Below, one piece after another: positions 63,991 to 64,000 of a stretch of 64,000 nt of DNA. The notes under the pieces were generated by a model. It did not search any database, was not told where the DNA came from, and was given only the letters and a program-made list of their open reading frames with translations. The stretch spans positions 1,364,001 to 1,428,000 of the forward strand of contig NZ_JAGTWO010000004.1 in the NCBI RefSeq assembly GCF_018842675.1, read 5' to 3'. How positions within the stretch are numbered: the first letter of the stretch is position 1; each line of letters starts with the position of its first letter. The translations under genes and the position numbers were made by a program. This stretch comes from Candidatus Pantoea bituminis (GTDB lineage Bacteria > Pseudomonadota > Gammaproteobacteria > Enterobacterales > Enterobacteriaceae).

Positions 63991-64000
63991 GGCAGCCAGC

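Noticed and set aside
1..64000. Insertion sequences, restriction-modification, toxin-antitoxin or CRISPR systems
   Set aside because: No transposase, methylase, toxin pair or cas-like protein was found in any frame.

Overview
The window looks like chromosome from a member of the Erwiniaceae (Pantoea/Erwinia type). The evidence is the enterobacterial order dacD - sbmC - (gluconate dehydrogenase insertion) - yeeA - tmaR, the nac/cbl pair near tRNA-Asn genes, a periplasmic gluconate 2-dehydrogenase operon, and abundant dispersed palindromic repeats. The assignment rests on remembered protein families and gene order; no database was searched.

Layout. (1) About 1-23.5 kb is the right part of a lambda/HK97-type siphovirus prophage, entered in the middle of the large terminase gene. 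It runs through portal, prohead protease, capsid, connectors, tail tube, G/GT chaperones with a GGGAAAG slippery site, tape measure, M-L-K-I-J-like tip genes, tail fibre and fibre assembly. The distal end carries likely lysogenic-conversion cargo: lipoproteins, a KGG protein, a FumD-like protein, LexA-box-controlled umuDC and a BRO-N protein. Integrase, repressor and lysis genes must lie to the left, outside the window. (2) 23.8-31.2 kb is conserved backbone (dacD, sbmC, yeeA, tmaR), with a three-gene gluconate 2-dehydrogenase operon between sbmC and yeeA. (3) 31.2-39.7 kb is accessory metabolism: an orphan LacI, YdcF, a ketopantoate-reductase-like protein, ArsR, a second EF-G, a PhnD-like binding protein, a fatty-acid desaturase and a luciferase-like monooxygenase. 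(4) Two identical tRNA-Asn genes at 39.8 and 44.5 kb bracket a Gfo/Idh dehydrogenase and a TetR - aldonolactone oxidase - GT8 operon. (5) 45-48.6 kb is a ribose-type sugar ABC transporter operon. (6) 49.3-52.6 kb holds nac, with a clear sigma-54 promoter and an NtrC site, a 1.3-kb repeat-rich gap, then cbl. (7) 52.7-63.8 kb holds a succinate-semialdehyde dehydrogenase and then an apparent sigma-54/NtrC-controlled operon of aldehyde dehydrogenase, HAD hydrolase, FAD amine/amino-acid oxidase and a peptide/opine-type ABC transporter. It reads as a nitrogen-scavenging pathway next to nac and is the most interesting functional unit here.

Quality warning. At least twenty otherwise intact genes carry one missing base, nearly always in a short homopolymer, in both prophage and chromosome, and ydcF has three. 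The uniform direction and the homopolymer context point to consensus sequencing error rather than gene decay. Broken genes are therefore annotated as full spans with the break position noted.
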